Shown here in pieces: positions 1 to 9,269 of a stretch of 64,000 bases of DNA. Each line of letters begins with the position of its first letter. Within the stretch, counting starts at the first letter, position 1. The notes under the pieces are model-generated. The model did not search any database and was not told the origin of the DNA. It worked only from the letters and a program-made list of their open reading frames with translations. This stretch comes from Phycisphaerales bacterium (lineage in GTDB: Bacteria; Planctomycetota; Phycisphaerae; Phycisphaerales; SM1A02): the NCBI GenBank assembly GCA_009691805.1, contig SIAK01000003.1:1-64000 (forward strand). The letters run 5' to 3'. Made by a program: the position numbers and the translations under genes.

Positions 1-19
1 GTCAGCAAGCAATCTGCAT

Positions 20-559
20 TCAGCGTCGACGACGGCCAGCAAGGCCGACGAGTCCGAGGAGCGCAATCGCGCCTGGTGCTGGAACTGCATTCACACCGTG
101 AAGCGTGACGGTGCCCGACCAGGTTCCCGAGGTAGCCGCCCAGCCGTAGCCGTTGCCGATCCACACGGAGTTCGTGCTGCCGGTCATGTTCAAGCCGTCC
201 GTGAAGTTCACGGTACCGATCGAGGTGGTGCCGACCGTGCTGCTTCCGCCGTTTGGCCACCAGTAGCGTTGACCTGCGTTCAAGTTCGAGTAACCGCCGC
301 ACTGAAGGGCGCCACCGAGTGCGAGTGGGGTACCAGCGATATAGATGCAGAGATCGTCTGCGTATGTGTAGTTGACAGAAGCCTCGAGGACGACGTTGAT
401 CGACGCGCCGGTGAGGGTGCCGTCGAGCGAACCACCTACGGCTGCTTCGCTGAAATTCCAGCCAGTGAAGGTTGCCGAAGTGAGCGTGTAGGTCACATCA
501 GCCGACGCGGCGGATGCGACGGCCGCGGTGAGCGCGCCAATTGCAAGAATGGACTTCAT
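20..559 (-). CDS. Secreted protein with PEP-CTERM-like C-terminal sorting signal
   Basis: ORF 20..619; likely start MKSILAIGALTAAVASAASA (signal peptide) at 559; C-terminus VPAPGAIALLGLVGLAGRRRR. Confidence 0.8.
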   Translation of the reverse strand: MKSILAIGALTAAVASAASADVTYTLTSATFTGWNFSEAAVGGSLDGTLTGASINVVLEASVNYTYADDLCIYIAGTPLALGGALQCGGYSNLNAGQRYWWPNGGSSTVGTTSIGTVNFTDGLNMTGSTNSVWIGNGYGWAATSGTWSGTVTLHGVNAVPAPGAIALLGLVGLAGRRRR

Positions 560-876
560 AAATTCTCTCCAAAAAAAAGGGTGTGTACAGACGGTTGGAC
601 AAATCAGTAAACCGTTCACACGAACACGCTCTCAATCGTGCGCGAGTCAAGGGGTAACTCTACAGAGAGGAGAGTGCCCCGAGTTAGAGGGGTGTCAAAT
701 AAACAGCGGTGCTTTTTTGCAGGAAATGTGTGAGGATTTTGACAAGGTCTTATAACTGCGCGGCGTTCAAACCATGGCTGGGCCTTTGGACACGGTCGCA
801 TGGATGCCTGCCCATATCTCGAGACCCAATTGGTGTCGCACTTCGCGCGCCAACTCCGTTGTAGGCTTGCAGATGC

Positions 877-2226
877 GTGAACTTCGTCCCCTCCAAAGCT
901 GAACGCTTCTTCAAGGCGGCACAAACCGCGCTCGCTCAGGGGAAGCTCGCGGAAGCCACTGAAAACGCGGATGCTGGGCTTGCCGCAGACAGCCGTCACC
1001 CCTCGTTAGGATTGATCCGCGCGATTGTCGATCATCGTCTCGGTCGGACTTCGCTGGCGGTGGACCGACTGCGGCGAATTCTCGCCGAGAGTCCGCCGAA
1101 TGCCGTGGAGATAACGATCATGCTCGCGGAGGTGCTTTCGCGGGGCGGACGTAGAGTTGAAGCAGCTGCGCTGCTCGCGAGCCGTGAGGACTGGAAGTCG
1201 GACGATCGCTCGGCGGTTTTCGAAGCACGCGCACTTGCGTTGACGGACAAATCGAGCGCGATTGCACGATTGACGGATTGCGCAAGTTCGACGAAGAGCC
1301 TCTCGCTCAAACGCATCGCAGGATTTGAGGCAGTTCGGATGCTCGACGCGGAAGCGCGCTTTCAAGACGCGTTCGATCTCGCGACTGCAGTCCATCGCGA
1401 GACGACGCCGAATTTCGACATTCTCGGTGTGGAAGCGGACACGAGCGAGCAACTGCGGATGCTTTCGCGCTCGGCGAGCAATCGTCGCACGACAGCGCCC
1501 GAGTGCCGCACGACCGCGATGGTGGTGGGATTGCCTCGCAGCGGCACGACGCTGGTTGAGCAGATGCTCGATCGACACCCGTTGATCACTGGTATCGGCG
1601 AATACGAAGGCGTTTCCGATCTTGGCGAAGCGCTGCTCGGGCGCGGACTCTGGCCCGCGCGATTGCGAGAATTGGCGACAACCGATGCGACCGCATTGCA
1701 GGCGGAGTATCTCGCCGGCGCGCAGGCACGCAAGCGCGAGGGCGCGACGCACACGTTTGACAAGACGCTTCGCGCCTGGCGCTTGCTTCCCGCGGTTGCG
1801 GCTGTGCTTCCTGGGGTGTCGCTCATTCACATCGAGCGCGACGCGCGCGATTGCGCGATCAGCATGTACCTCTCGAATTTCCATCCGCAATCATTTGGGT
1901 TCACCGCAAGCCTCGCGATGATCAAGCGCGTGATGCTCGCAGAGCGCAAACTTGTGGAGCCTTCGATAGGAGCGTTCGCGCTGCGAGGATTGCGCCTCCG
2001 CTACGAAGCACTCGTCGCAAATCCGCAGACGGAAATCGAACGAGTCCTCGCACACATCGGCGTCGAGTTTGACACGCGCGTCTTGAGTCCCGAGGCGAAT
2101 GAACGCACAGTGCTCACACTCAGTCACGAGCAGGTGCGACGCAAGATCAACAACTCAAGCATCGGACGCTGGAAGAACTACGCCTTCGCATTCGACGCGA
2201 GCTGGGACGCGCTCGACGCTGTGTGA
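877..2226 (+). CDS. Sulfotransferase family protein with N-terminal TPR-like region
   Basis: P-loop-like GLPRSGTTLVEQMLDRHP and the 3'-PAPS region IHIERDARDCAISMYLSNF; GTG start. Confidence 0.85.
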   Translation: MNFVPSKAERFFKAAQTALAQGKLAEATENADAGLAADSRHPSLGLIRAIVDHRLGRTSLAVDRLRRILAESPPNAVEITIMLAEVLSRGGRRVEAAALLASREDWKSDDRSAVFEARALALTDKSSAIARLTDCASSTKSLSLKRIAGFEAVRMLDAEARFQDAFDLATAVHRETTPNFDILGVEADTSEQLRMLSRSASNRRTTAPECRTTAMVVGLPRSGTTLVEQMLDRHPLITGIGEYEGVSDLGEALLGRGLWPARLRELATTDATALQAEYLAGAQARKREGATHTFDKTLRAWRLLPAVAAVLPGVSLIHIERDARDCAISMYLSNFHPQSFGFTASLAMIKRVMLAERKLVEPSIGAFALRGLRLRYEALVANPQTEIERVLAHIGVEFDTRVLSPEANERTVLTLSHEQVRRKINNSSIGRWKNYAFAFDASWDALDAV

Positions 2227-2326
2227 TCGCGCAGACGATTACAAACGACCGCCCGCGACCGCGGACGATCGCAAATGATCGCGGACAATTGCAGACGATC
2301 GCTCGCGATTGCAGATGATCGCGCTC
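2225..2326. repeat. About ten degenerate 10-bp tandem units, consensus GCRGACGATC
   Basis: Read directly: gcagacgatt acaaacgacc gcccgcgacc gcggacgatc gcaaatgatc gcggacaatt gcagacgatc gctcgcgatt gcagatgatc. Confidence 0.85.
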
Positions 2327-2478
2327 AGGACACCGAAAAACACCACGAACGCGCCGCAAAGTTGACCGATCAGTCGAAGCAGTTGCATGCGTGCGATTTG
2401 AACATGCGATTGCGGAGGATTCGAAAAACCCTCCCAAAGTGTGGAACATATTCGCGCAATATTTTTCGCGCGAGCGCG

Positions 2479-2542
2479 CGATCAAGCGATCGTGTGATCA
2501 AGCGATCGTGTGATCAAGCGATCGTGCGATCAAGCGAGCGCG
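2479..2542. repeat. Four 16-bp tandem units (tgatcaagcgatcgtg), the last one degenerate
   Basis: Direct reading; overlaps the stop codon of the minus-strand ORF ending at 2530. Confidence 0.9.
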
Positions 2543-4248
2543 CTGTCGATCTGCGGCGCTGCCCACAACGCTTCGGTCAACGCAGTCTCGACAGCAGGCA
2601 AGAGCCAGTTGTCTTGATTCACAAACCACAACCGATCATTGAGCGGTCGGCGCAACTCGTTGGGAAGTCCTGAGGAGTATGCGCCCGGTTGCGCGAACGG
2701 CATCGCATGACCCCAACGCGAAATGCGAATCTGCGCGACAGCTTCAGGTGCAACCTTCAGCAGCGCGAGCATTGTCTTGAGTTGCGGTGCAGCGCGCGCT
2801 GCGTAGTTGCGCCAATCCTCTTCATGCACGATCGTAAAACGCGCGGTGTGCCACGGGAGCGGCCAATAGATCGAGAGCACACCGTTGTGAGTCGGGTCGA
2901 CAGCGAAGCCGCCGTTGACTGCATCGGTGATGATGCGCGTCGATTCAAACGTGTTCGCATCCTGTGGAAACGCGGCGCTTCCGTTGAGATAGAGATCGTA
3001 GAAATCGTGTCCGAGCGGAGCGTTCAGCACAACATTCGCAACGAGATACGGAACAGTTGGCACGAGCTGCATCGCTTCGCGTTTGGCAGGATCCGCTGCA
3101 TCAAGCCACGGCAGCATGTGCCTCACGATGTGCTTTGCGTTGGCGAATGCGACTTGACGCGCGAAGGTCGTGTGTCGCTTGCCTTCCGCATCGCGCCAGA
3201 AAACGAGCGCGCCGCCATCGGTGAGTTGCACTTCACCGACCGTAGCCCCCGCGCGAAACTGCGCGCCTTTCATGCCGTTGGGTTGGACGCGCGCCTGCTG
3301 CCAAAGAGCGCGCGCGAGTCCCGCGTTGCCGGCAGGAAGCACGTTGCGTCCGAACTCTTCTGCAGCAACAAAGTTCCACGCCGCGGCGGCGCTGAGCTCA
3401 TCCGTTCCAACACCGAGGCTTGATGTGCAATACGCCTGGAGGAGATATTGCAATCTCGGAGGAAGTTCGCCGCAGCGGAGCAGGAGGTCGTCACGGAAGG
3501 ATCGGCTGTCGAGTTCGAGAATGAGTTCCGATGGTGCGCCTTCGAACGGGATGTCGGGGTAATCGTTGAACGCGAACTGTTTGACTGCGGCTTGATACGC
3601 AGCGAGTGCCGCGCGATGTTTCGGATTGGGATCGCGACCGAGCAATTCCTCCGTGATCGCACCGTCGTACTCAAACGAGAAACTGCCGTTGTCTTGTCGC
3701 CACAACGAAGGCAGGCCGAGTTCCTCATAGAGATTTTGAAGGGGCGCGCCCTTGTCATCTTGCATGAAGTACGCGCTGGCGAGACTCCAAGATTGCGCGT
3801 TGAAGGACTCGCCCATCGCGTTGCCGCCAAGGCGGGTGCGCAGTTCAAACAGCACGGTGTTGCGATGGCGGAGCTGGTGCGCGAGCGCGAGACCAGAGAG
3901 TCCGCCGCCGATGATCGCAACGTCAATCGATTCTGCCGCCGGCGGATACTCCACGCAACTCTCGCACGCATGAAAGGGGAGGTTGCCGTTCGCAAACGAG
4001 TCGGCGAACCATGTTGGCGCGAACGGCAAGCCTTCGATCGTCTCGCTGATACCGAGCGTTTCAAGTCGCAGCACCGGATCGAGTCGTTGCCTTGGAAGCG
4101 AAGGCGGTAGCGGGGGGAAGAAGTTTCCGCGCGGCGCGAAACTCGCGTTCGACAGACGATTGAACGCACCCATCGCGAGAAGGGCACCGAGCCCTGTTTT
4201 TAGCGCGTGTCGTCGATCGGGATCATGTGGGTTCATCCTGAACAACAT
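2530..4248 (-). CDS. FAD/NAD(P)-binding oxidoreductase, amine-oxidase-like, exported
   Basis: RRHALKTGLGALLAMGA N-terminus; VAIIGGGLSGLALAHQLRHRNTVLFELRTRLGGNA dinucleotide-binding motif. Confidence 0.8.
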   Translation of the reverse strand: MLFRMNPHDPDRRHALKTGLGALLAMGAFNRLSNASFAPRGNFFPPLPPSLPRQRLDPVLRLETLGISETIEGLPFAPTWFADSFANGNLPFHACESCVEYPPAAESIDVAIIGGGLSGLALAHQLRHRNTVLFELRTRLGGNAMGESFNAQSWSLASAYFMQDDKGAPLQNLYEELGLPSLWRQDNGSFSFEYDGAITEELLGRDPNPKHRAALAAYQAAVKQFAFNDYPDIPFEGAPSELILELDSRSFRDDLLLRCGELPPRLQYLLQAYCTSSLGVGTDELSAAAAWNFVAAEEFGRNVLPAGNAGLARALWQQARVQPNGMKGAQFRAGATVGEVQLTDGGALVFWRDAEGKRHTTFARQVAFANAKHIVRHMLPWLDAADPAKREAMQLVPTVPYLVANVVLNAPLGHDFYDLYLNGSAAFPQDANTFESTRIITDAVNGGFAVDPTHNGVLSIYWPLPWHTARFTIVHEEDWRNYAARAAPQLKTMLALLKVAPEAVAQIRISRWGHAMPFAQPGAYSSGLPNELRRPLNDRLWFVNQDNWLLPAVETALTEALWAAPQIDSALA

Positions 4249-4372
4249 AAATCAGGATTCAAACTTGAGCGTGATCAAAATCAAGAATGAGAAAAAATCT
4301 TCGTCTAAGTATTGATCAAGAGTATTGATCAGAATGTAGAAGAGGATCATGTCTAAGAATTGATGAGAAGAC

Positions 4373-4394
4373 TTCATCTCGATTGTGAGATGAA
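4373..4394 (-). terminator. Possible hairpin after the inositol-monophosphatase-family gene
   Basis: ttcatctc-gattgt-gagatgaa inverted repeat just 3' of the stop at 4396; no strong U-tract. Confidence 0.35.
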
Positions 4395-4395
4395 T

Positions 4396-5199
4396 TCATC
4401 GCCGCAGGAGTGCTTGCAATTCCGCAGCGAGTGCGGGGGATGCTGCGATTGCGTTGCCTCCATCGATGCCAGCGCTCCCCGACCAATCGATGAGCACGCC
4501 GCCCGCTTCTGGCAGGATCACTGCGAACGGTCCGATGTCCCAGGAATGCATGATCGGATCCACTGCTGCATCGGCGCGTCCAGTCGCGACGAGGAGGAAT
4601 CCGTAACAGTCGCTCCATCCGCGAATGCGGCGGCACGACTGCGCGAGATGGAGGAACGCTTCGACTTTCGAAGCTTTGATGTAGTACTCACTGCCGCTGG
4701 TGCAAACAAGCGCGTCGCGCACGGATGCGCACGATCGCACGCGTGCGAGTTCGGTTGCGCGACCGTTGCGCATCCACCGCGCACCTTGACCGCGCACAGC
4801 GATCACGCGTTCGCCCAACGCAGGAAACTCCGCAACACCTGCGAGTACTTCTTCTCTGTCGGCGCCCTGTTGAAACGCGAGCCCGATCAACACACCAAAG
4901 AGCGGCACGCCGCTGGCGAAACTCACCGTGCCGTCAATCGGATCAAGAATCCAGCGAAAACCACTTGTTCCAGCCTGCGCGCCGTACTCTTCGCCAAGCA
5001 GCGCGTCTTGTGGGAATCTCGATTGAATCGTCTCTCGAAGAAACTGTTCAATCGCGTGATCTGCTTGCGTGACGGGAGACTCGTCCGATTTCCATTCGAT
5101 GCCAAGGTCGTTGCGCTGAAAATATCGCAGCGCAATCTCTCGCGCGCCATCAGCGAGCTCATCCAGCAGTTGGCTGCGCGATTGAAGATCGGCTTGCAC
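4396..5199 (-). CDS. Inositol monophosphatase family, histidinol-phosphatase-like
   Basis: DESPVTQADHAIEQFLRETI, ALLGEEYG, RWILDPIDGTVSF and SWDIGPFAVILPEAGG motifs. Confidence 0.85.
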   Translation of the reverse strand: MQADLQSRSQLLDELADGAREIALRYFQRNDLGIEWKSDESPVTQADHAIEQFLRETIQSRFPQDALLGEEYGAQAGTSGFRWILDPIDGTVSFASGVPLFGVLIGLAFQQGADREEVLAGVAEFPALGERVIAVRGQGARWMRNGRATELARVRSCASVRDALVCTSGSEYYIKASKVEAFLHLAQSCRRIRGWSDCYGFLLVATGRADAAVDPIMHSWDIGPFAVILPEAGGVLIDWSGSAGIDGGNAIAASPALAAELQALLRR

Positions 5200-5250
5200 G
5201 CGCGCACTCTACAGGACAGTGCAGCGATCGCGCGCCGCGATCCATCGCAC

Positions 5251-6684
5251 TCAGTGTCCAACCCAAACGCCATCGACGAATCGGTAACGCACCGCGCGTG
5301 CGACTTGACCGGTGAGTTGCGAAGTCGCGACCGTCGCGCCACTCGCATTCACTTCGAACATCGTGCCCGAGTTCGTGAGCGTCACAAGCGTGTTGCCGTT
5401 GTTCTGGCGGAACGCGCCGCATTGCGTGGGGCCTCCGTAGAAACCGCCTTGGCCGCCGACTGTCCAGATCGGTGTTGCTGGGCCAAACGCGTTGGTCGTG
5501 GGAACAACATATCCGCCGCCTTTTTCGCGCGGCGGAACGATCTCGACGAGTTGTGACCAGTCGTTGGTAGTGCCCGTGCGATCGCCGTTGTTGAACGCGA
5601 GAATGTTTCCAGCACTAGCCATGCCTTCATCGATCCACGTCACGCTGTGCACCACGCGGAAGTATTGATCTGCGGCAGCACCACGACGCGAGACTTGCGG
5701 ATTTCCCCAGCGATACAAGAGATCACCGCCCTTGCCGCGGGTGCCGCCCGCGTGCGTCGCTGCTTGCGCGGTCGTCGTCGAATGATCAACCACCCAGACT
5801 TCGTTGAACGATCGCGAACTCACGACGATCTCATCCCGCGCGGCGTTGTAGTCAATCGCATTGAGATGCACCCAGTCGCCATTCATCACATTGCCGAAGT
5901 TGATGTCGACAAGTTGCGGTGCTTGCGCGACGACACCGTAATTCGCGAGCGATGCATTTGCATCTTGAATCAGGTGATTCCACAAACTCCAACTCCACAC
6001 GATGTCATATGTACTCATGCCCGTCGGATGCACTTCGATGATGCGTTCGGAGTAGATGTTCCCCGTGATCGTCGTGCGTCCGGCTGCGATTGCTTCCGCT
6101 TGCGTGTGGAGATCCCACACGATGCAGAGGATGTTGCCGTTGGGCAGCGGACAAACATCGTGATGCTGCTGAAAACTTGCGTTCGCGATGATGAGATCAT
6201 TCGTGAGCGCGCCCGCAGGCGAGAAAATCTGGAGCCGTCCGCCGCGACCAGCGCCTGTGAAAGATCCTTGCGCATAAACACCCGGACGAACGAGCGAGCC
6301 GTCGCTGCGCAAGTACGCGACGCTCGAACCATTGGAGGATCCTGTCCACGTTGTTGCGACGACGCCGTTCGCATCGACAGCAGTTGTTACGTTGGAATCT
6401 AGACGCGTGAGCAGCGTCCATTCGACGACAGCAGGACACGTGCCCCAGTTGTTGAGGAGCGTTGATAGATCCGCGGCATCAGTCGTGCCATTTCCATCCA
6501 CATCGCCGCCACTCGAGCCCCACGAAGAAAGCAATTGCGCGAGATCTTCTGCGTCGACAAGCGCGTTGCTGTTGAGATCTCCGTCGCACGCGAGAGCGGC
6601 ACCCTCGCTCATCGCGACGCTCAACCACGCGCTGATCGCGATAGCTGAGGTCTTGCACAAGAGAGAGTGAGTTGACGAACGCAT
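5251..6684 (-). CDS. Arylsulfotransferase (ASST)-like secreted protein with N-terminal dockerin-like repeats
   Basis: Signal peptide, then DGDLNSNALVDAEDLAQLLSSWG and DVDGNGTTDAADLSTLLNNWG, then a beta-propeller-like ASST region (HHDVCPLPNGNILCIVWD, WVHLNAIDYNAARDEIVVSSRSFNEVWVVD); likely start 6684. Confidence 0.75.
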   Translation of the reverse strand: MRSSTHSLLCKTSAIAISAWLSVAMSEGAALACDGDLNSNALVDAEDLAQLLSSWGSSGGDVDGNGTTDAADLSTLLNNWGTCPAVVEWTLLTRLDSNVTTAVDANGVVATTWTGSSNGSSVAYLRSDGSLVRPGVYAQGSFTGAGRGGRLQIFSPAGALTNDLIIANASFQQHHDVCPLPNGNILCIVWDLHTQAEAIAAGRTTITGNIYSERIIEVHPTGMSTYDIVWSWSLWNHLIQDANASLANYGVVAQAPQLVDINFGNVMNGDWVHLNAIDYNAARDEIVVSSRSFNEVWVVDHSTTTAQAATHAGGTRGKGGDLLYRWGNPQVSRRGAAADQYFRVVHSVTWIDEGMASAGNILAFNNGDRTGTTNDWSQLVEIVPPREKGGGYVVPTTNAFGPATPIWTVGGQGGFYGGPTQCGAFRQNNGNTLVTLTNSGTMFEVNASGATVATSQLTGQVARAVRYRFVDGVWVGH

Positions 6685-6760
6685 AAAAATTCTTTGACAA
6701 CGCAACATCGCAACAGACTTGCACACTGTGCGCAAGAAGGGGACATTCGCAAACTGAATT

Positions 6761-6795
6761 GACAACCGCGAGCGCAATGTGCGCTCGCGGTTGTC
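6761..6795. terminator. Strong hairpin, candidate terminator of the 51-aa ORF transcript
   Basis: gacaaccgcgagcgca-atg-tgcgctcgcggttgtc, perfect 16-bp stem; the U-tract is weak on both strands. Confidence 0.55.
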
Positions 6796-6823
6796 GATCT
6801 CTGTCTTGATTGACGGTTTCGAC

Positions 6824-6979
6824 TCACCGACCCATGAAAAGCGCTTGGATCAAAATCCTCGCGGCATCTGTCATCGCGGTAGTCTCTTCCTGCTGCGTTG
6901 CTGCCCGAACCTCTGTCGCGGGAGAAGAACCCTCGCGCTCCATGACATAAGTCATGATGGGAACCATTCCAAAATCCAT
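6824..6979 (-). CDS. Small ORF (51 aa) of unknown function, MDFGMVPIMTYVMEREGSSPATEVRAATQQEETTAMTDAARILIQALFMGR
   Basis: AGGAGGG Shine-Dalgarno-like sequence placed just upstream of the ATG; hairpin downstream. Confidence 0.5.
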   Translation of the reverse strand: MDFGMVPIMTYVMEREGSSPATEVRAATQQEETTAMTDAARILIQALFMGR

Positions 6980-6983
6980 GTGA

Positions 6984-7166
6984 AACCCTCCTAACAACTC
7001 GCGACCAAGCACCGCTTGAAAGCGGCAATCCACATCGCCTACGCCCTTTCCTAGCTGGGAAAGCCAGGTACTGCCTACTGCGGCAGCCATAAACGATGTC
7101 GGACCCCTTGGTCAACCTCCATCTTGAGTGTGGCTCAAGGGTGATCGGAAGCAAGTGGACTTTGAG
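6984..7166 (-). ncRNA. Candidate structured leader RNA of unknown class upstream of the 51-aa ORF
   Basis: Nested complementarity gaccaag/cttggtc around acatcg/cgatgt, with internal hairpins ctgcc-gcagta-ggcag, cctggc-tttccca-gctagg and ccgct-ttca-agcgg; TATAAT at 7173-7168. Confidence 0.4.
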
Positions 7167-7186
7167 AATTATAGACAGATTTTCGG

Positions 7187-8107
7187 TCATCCCCCCTGCA
7201 AGTCCACCAGAGTGAAAATCGCGGTGAATGAACCTCCAGGTTCGACCGCCATTGCGGTGCCATCGGACAACGCTGAGGTTGGCGCGGTCATTGGTTCGAG
7301 TGCGATGAAGCTCGCTCCCAGGGGCGAGAACGCTTGCATCCAGTTGTAGCCCGCCCCAAACTCCACGGAGAGTTTTCGATCTCCGTCGGTGAGCAGCGCG
7401 TTGCACGGCGAAGAGTGCAGTCGGAAGAGCGCGTCGAGATTGCTGCCAATCTTCGCATCCGTGCGTTGCTCGATTTTGCCGAGTGCGAAGGGAAGAGAAG
7501 GCAATCCTGTTGAGAGCAATTCGACTTCGCGCGTCATTGGAAACTGCACGCGCGCTTGGATGCCGCTTTGTGCGAGGAAATACGGGTGCCAACCGAACGC
7601 AATCGGCACGCGCTGCGCTCGATCCGCATGCACGGAAGTCGTGATGGCGAGCGCGGCGTTGCCGTTTATCTCACGCAATTCCCAGCGAAGTTGCAGCGTG
7701 TGCGCGAATGGATACGCGTGCATCAACCACGGATGCGCGGCCCAATCGATTGTGGCAGTGAGCGCGCTGTCGCGCTCTCGTTCGAGTTGCCAATGCGGCC
7801 ATCGTAAGAGCAGCCCGTGGATCGGAAGTCCAGTGCCATCACGCTTAAGCGAGAGTTCCCGCGAGAGGTCGACATCGCGATCCGAGACATGAAAGCGATC
7901 CGTGCGCAGTCGATTCGCGTATGGATAGAGCAGTGGAACTCCGCCTGTGCGTGTCGAACGAAGAAACTCTTCGCGCGGCGCGGGAAGCGCGAGAAGTTCG
8001 TGCCCATCGACGATCCAACTTGTCGCGACACAGCCGTATTGCGGCTCGATGGTGAGCGTGGAATCTCTCTTCGCGCATCGGAGCGTGATGGATGCGGCGT
8101 CACTCAC
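7187..8107 (-). CDS. Aldose 1-epimerase family protein
   Basis: GGVPLLYPYANRLRTDRF, GLPIHGLLL, FGWHPYF and ALEPMTAPTSAL motifs. Confidence 0.85.
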   Translation of the reverse strand: MSDAASITLRCAKRDSTLTIEPQYGCVATSWIVDGHELLALPAPREEFLRSTRTGGVPLLYPYANRLRTDRFHVSDRDVDLSRELSLKRDGTGLPIHGLLLRWPHWQLERERDSALTATIDWAAHPWLMHAYPFAHTLQLRWELREINGNAALAITTSVHADRAQRVPIAFGWHPYFLAQSGIQARVQFPMTREVELLSTGLPSLPFALGKIEQRTDAKIGSNLDALFRLHSSPCNALLTDGDRKLSVEFGAGYNWMQAFSPLGASFIALEPMTAPTSALSDGTAMAVEPGGSFTAIFTLVDLQGG

Positions 8108-8664
8108 GGAGTTGCGGGCTTCGCGGCATTCGGCGCATCAGCAGGTTTTTTCGCACCATCGACGGTGAGGCTGTCAACCGAAGTTTTCAGCGCCAACGCA
8201 TAGTCCTTCCACGTCGCACTCGACGCAGTCGCGGTCGCGAGAATGATGTTGCCGCGACGCGCACGCGCCTTCGCGTAGTAGTGCAGCATTCCCTCGCCGA
8301 GATCGCCTTCGTACTCCATGACGAATGCCTTTGCGTCGTCGGTTCCGCCTTCTGCATTCGCCGTGAATCCTTCGGCGATGACCGTGAAGCCAGAATCCTT
8401 CAGTTGGCGCAGGGAGTTTTCCTTGTACTCCTCAAGCGTTGTTTCCCAAGGCTGCACAAGGACATTGACGTGTGGCGTGAAACCATCTTCGCCTGCAGGC
8501 AAAGTCATCAACAGCGGAATGTAGTTTGTCGCATCGGCTGGCGCGGTCAACGGCGCAATCGAAAACCCCATCGACGTGAACTTCAATGATGGCGGCGCGG
8601 TTGCGATGGAAGCGCCGAAGCAACCGAGTGCGATTACTGTGAGTGTGAGAGTCGTCTTGCGCAT
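8104..8664 (-). CDS. Hypothetical secreted protein
   Basis: Signal peptide MRKTTLTLTVIALGCFGASIATA; overlaps the stop/start region of the downstream epimerase gene, operon-like. Confidence 0.6.
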   Translation of the reverse strand: MRKTTLTLTVIALGCFGASIATAPPSLKFTSMGFSIAPLTAPADATNYIPLLMTLPAGEDGFTPHVNVLVQPWETTLEEYKENSLRQLKDSGFTVIAEGFTANAEGGTDDAKAFVMEYEGDLGEGMLHYYAKARARRGNIILATATASSATWKDYALALKTSVDSLTVDGAKKPADAPNAAKPATP

Positions 8665-9223
8665 GTAGTCATCCTCGCAGAAGCTCGAATCGAGTAACAG
8701 ATGCTAACCGCGTCGCGGAAAGGCAGCGCACTCAACGGGCGGGTACGCCGGGCACGCCGAGCAATTTGTGTGCGCGTCGATGCATCGCGAGCCGCTCTTC
8801 AGTCGACCCTTCAAGGATGAGCGCGCGCGAAACTCGCGAAACTCGCGAAACTTATGCGTAGACAGAAGAGTTGAGGACAAGCGCGGGCACCGAACAATCA
8901 GCGTAGAGGGTGTTTGTGAGTTTGATGCGATCCATCGGCTCGCGGGGAAACCAAACGGTGTCGCACTAGTCGCAGATTTGAACGTCGCGTCGATGCGCAC
9001 TCCACAATCGCTCCTGGGCATGCTGATCAAGTGCGCGCTTGGCACGAGCGCGGCGCGGCGAATCCGATCAGCGTGCACATCGCACGTGCAGAACGAATCC
9101 GAATTGCAAACTGAGTACTCGCGTTCGCGTGCTGCCACGCAGTCGAACGACAAATGGCGGTCCTTCATTGCCACACGCAGGATCGGGAATCGTCTGCGCA
9201 AGCCCAACGCGCGAGGTACAAAA

Positions 9224-9263
9224 ACACCGCTGCGGAAGGCTTGGAAGCCTTCCGCGGCGGTGT
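9224..9263 (-). terminator. Intrinsic terminator after tRNA-Gly
   Basis: acaccgctgcggaaggctt-gg-aagccttccgcggcggtgt stem, followed on the minus strand by a T-tract. Confidence 0.85.
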
Positions 9264-9269
9264 TCTAAA

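Noticed and set aside
2225-2542. Possible CRISPR array from repeated GATC-rich units
   Set aside because: Units are contiguous 10- and 16-bp tandem repeats without spacers, and no cas genes are present.
7140-7165. SRP RNA-like GGAAGCA string
   Set aside because: Surrounding bases do not match the SRP domain IV consensus or its pairing.
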